Source of the DNA: an uncultured Synergistales bacterium
GTDB taxonomy: Bacteria; Synergistota; Synergistia; Synergistales; Aminobacteriaceae
Assembly: GCA_937957815.1 (NCBI GenBank)
Contig: CALFXN010000013.1
Coordinates: 1 to 6,988, forward strand
Length of the DNA: 6,988 nucleotides
Direction: 5' to 3'
Below, in pieces: positions 5,455 through 6,988 of this stretch. Made by a program: the position numbers and the translations under genes. The notes under the pieces were generated by a model. That model ran no database searches and was not told where the DNA came from. It was given only the letters and a program-made list of their open reading frames with translations. The first letter of the stretch is position 1, and each line of letters begins with the position of its first letter.

Positions 5455-6988
5455 CGCGGGGCCTCCGATCCATGCAGGAGTCGCGTGACGAGACGAACCG
5501 AGGCGACGGCGTCGGGGGCGTAGCCGTCGGCGCCGATGCGATCCGCGAACGTCGCGTTCACGGAGGCCCCTCCGACCATCACGCGGATGCCGGGAAACCG
5601 TCTCTTCAGCAGGGATGTGGCCCGTTCCATCTCCTCCATTGTCGACGTCATGAGCGCCGAGAGGCCGACGACGTCCGGTCGTTCGCGTTCCACGGCCGAA
5701 AGGAGCCTCTCAGTCGGGACGTCCTTTCCGAGGTCCGTGACGGCGTAGCCGTGGCTTCTGAGAATCGTTCCGACGACGTTCTTGCCGAGGTCGTGAAGGT
5801 CTCCCTCGACGGTCGCGAGGAGAATCCTGCCCCGGCAGACGACCGTCCCGGCGGATTCGAGACGGGCGAGCGCCGCGTCGCAGACGCGTTGCGCCGCATG
5901 GGCGGATGCGATGAGCTGCGGAAGGAAATAGCGTCCGTCGTCGTAGAGTCTGCCGACCGCGTCGAGCGCGGGGATGACGCCGCCGTTGACGGTTCCGAGC
6001 GGTTCGGTCCCCGACGAGAGAAGACTCTCGGCGGCGCTCAGGGCGGCCTCGCAGTCACCCCGGATAATCGCGTCGGCGAGAGGGGAGAACTCCGGAACCG
6101 CGTCGCAGGCAGTCTTCCCTCCCGCGCCGGAAGCGGCGGACGGTCGTGGCGCCTGGGTCGCCGACGACTCGATATCGGTCAGCGTCGCGGCGTCCGAAAG
6201 GTAGCGCTGCGCGCCGGGGTCGCGTCCCGAGAGAAGTTCGGCCGCACGGATCGTCGCGCGGAGCGGAGCGTCGAGAGGGTTCACGATGGCGGCGTCGAGT
6301 CCCGACGCCATGGCCATTGCGAGGAACGTCCGGTTCAGGAGGGCTCGGACGGGCATTCCGTGCGAAATGTTGCTTACGCCGAGAATCGTCCGGACTCCGA
6401 GGGCGGACACGGAACGGATCGCGTCGAGGGTATCGCGCGGAGCCTTCTGGTCGGCGCCGGCCGCCATGCAGAGGCAGTCGACGAAAAGCGCGCTTCTCGG
6501 GACTCCGAGACGGTCCGCTTCGGCGACGATCCGTCGTGCGATCGAGACGCGCTCTTCGGTCGTGGATGGGACTCCGTTCTCGTCGATCGTGAGAACCACG
6601 AGATTCGCTCCCCATTGCCGGACGAGGCGGAGAGCACGTTCGAGCGAATCGCGCTTCGCCGTGACGGAGTTCAGGATGGGGATTCCGACCGCTTCGCGGA
6701 GCCCCGCGAGAATGACGTCCATATTATCGCTGTCGAGCGAAAGAGGCAGGTCCGTCGCCTGCGAGACCGCTTCCGCGCATTCCCGCATCGCGCGCACGCG
6801 GTCGATCTGGGGAAGTCCGACGTTGACGTCGATGGCCCCGGCGCCGGCTTCTGCCTGAAGCCGTGCCTCCTCGCGCGCGGATGACCAGCTGAATCGCGCG
6901 GCGTCGTCCCGGATGGGAGATTTCCGCGAGACGTTGATCCGTTCGCCCACGACGAGGAACGGATGCCCGGGCCCCGCTCCGACCAGTC
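5451..6988 (-). CDS. metH: Cobalamin-dependent methionine synthase-like protein, pterin-binding plus B12-binding domains (5'-partial)
   Basis: It likely transfers the methyl group of 5-methyl-THF to protein-bound cobalamin and on to homocysteine. Residues are numbered from the GTG at 6950. The pterin-binding (DHPS-like) barrel covers about 1-245: GERIN (2-6), AIDVNVG (39-45), LDSDN (72-76), ILNS (92-95), VLTIDENG (119-126) and GVSNISHGMP (191-200). An Ala/Ser/Pro-rich linker (about 251-288) follows. Next are a helical B12 cap domain (about 290-366) and the B12 Rossmann domain with DLHDLG (384-389, cobalt-ligating His386), SAL (431-433) and GGASVN (460-465). The frame stays open upstream of that GTG to the window edge, reading HPFLVVGERIN. 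In MetH proteins GERIN is internal, so the gene probably continues into a homocysteine-binding domain outside the window. The protein ends right after the B12 domain, so the C-terminal AdoMet reactivation domain of E. coli MetH is absent. Without the N-terminal part, a pterin:corrinoid methyltransferase of another pathway remains possible; metF next door favours methionine synthesis. Confidence 0.85.
   Translation of the reverse strand, partial: LVGAGPGHPFLVVGERINVSRKSPIRDDAARFSWSSAREEARLQAEAGAGAIDVNVGLPQIDRVRAMRECAEAVSQATDLPLSLDSDNMDVILAGLREAVGIPILNSVTAKRDSLERALRLVRQWGANLVVLTIDENGVPSTTEERVSIARRIVAEADRLGVPRSALFVDCLCMAAGADQKAPRDTLDAIRSVSALGVRTILGVSNISHGMPVRALLNRTFLAMAMASGLDAAIVNPLDAPLRATIRAAELLSGRDPGAQRYLSDAATLTDIESSATQAPRPSAASGAGGKTACDAVPEFSPLADAIIRGDCEAALSAAESLLSSGTEPLGTVNGGVIPALDAVGRLYDDGRYFLPQLIASAHAAQRVCDAALARLESAGTVVCRGRILLATVEGDLHDLGKNVVGTILRSHGYAVTDLGKDVPTERLLSAVERERPDVVGLSALMTSTMEEMERATSLLKRRFPGIRVMVGGASVNATFADRIGADGYAPDAVASVRLVTRLLHGSEAPR
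5462..5466 (-). promoter_or_regulatory. Ribosome binding site of metF inside the metH-like gene
   Basis: The coding strand reads GGAGG seven bases before the metF ATG at 5454-5452. The metH-like gene stops at 5453-5451 in an ATGA overlap. This fixes the metF start and shows that metF can initiate by itself as well as by coupling. Confidence 0.75.

Noticed and set aside
6213..6275. The Ala/Ser/Pro-rich segment and its neighbourhood in the metH-like gene as an inserted element or repeat
   Set aside because: It sits exactly between the pterin and B12 cap domains, where a flexible linker is expected, and no direct repeats or insertion ends are visible.
5472..6884. A 470-codon open frame on the plus strand opposite the metH-like gene
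   Set aside because: It is a high-GC shadow: composition is Arg/Gly/Asp-rich without recognisable motifs, while the opposite strand carries clear pterin- and B12-binding motifs.

Overview
The window is GC-rich, densely packed bacterial DNA with two convergent operons. It holds no mobile elements, CRISPR arrays or RNA genes that I can recognise. The gene content is a branched-chain amino-acid type ABC importer plus a methionine/one-carbon cluster whose cobalamin methionine synthase lacks the C-terminal reactivation domain. This suggests an anaerobic or amino-acid-using bacterium with a compact MetH, as known in several anaerobic phyla. The lineage cannot be fixed from the sequence; a Synergistota-like or similar anaerobe is only a guess.

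Plus strand, 1-3397: a strong hairpin (7-52) followed by a T-run closes or attenuates an upstream transcript. Four tightly packed genes follow: livH (79-951), livM (957-1805), livG (1817-2635) and livF (2616-3323). They encode the two permeases and two ATPases of a HAAT-family (LIV-type) importer. The periplasmic binding-protein gene that would complete the importer is not in the window and is probably just upstream of the hairpin. A textbook intrinsic terminator (3357-3397) ends the operon.

Minus strand, 6988-3390: a cobalamin-dependent methionine synthase-like gene runs off the right edge of the window. Only its pterin-binding and B12-binding domains are visible. Then come metF (5,10-methylenetetrahydrofolate reductase) and a radical SAM protein with a B12-binding-like N-terminal region. 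Both junctions are 4-base ATGA stop/start overlaps, so the three genes look like one translationally coupled unit. MetF would make the 5-methyl-THF that MetH uses to methylate homocysteine. The radical SAM protein has no assigned role.

The most notable anomaly is a one-base frameshift in metF at a run of five G (4779-4783). The remaining C-terminal 69 codons are intact in the -1 frame and end exactly in the ATGA overlap with the next gene. This indicates a sequencing error, a very recent mutation, or slippage-rescued expression rather than an old pseudogene. Apart from this, the least explained item is the radical SAM gene coupled to metH-metF. I see no convincing novel multi-gene system here.
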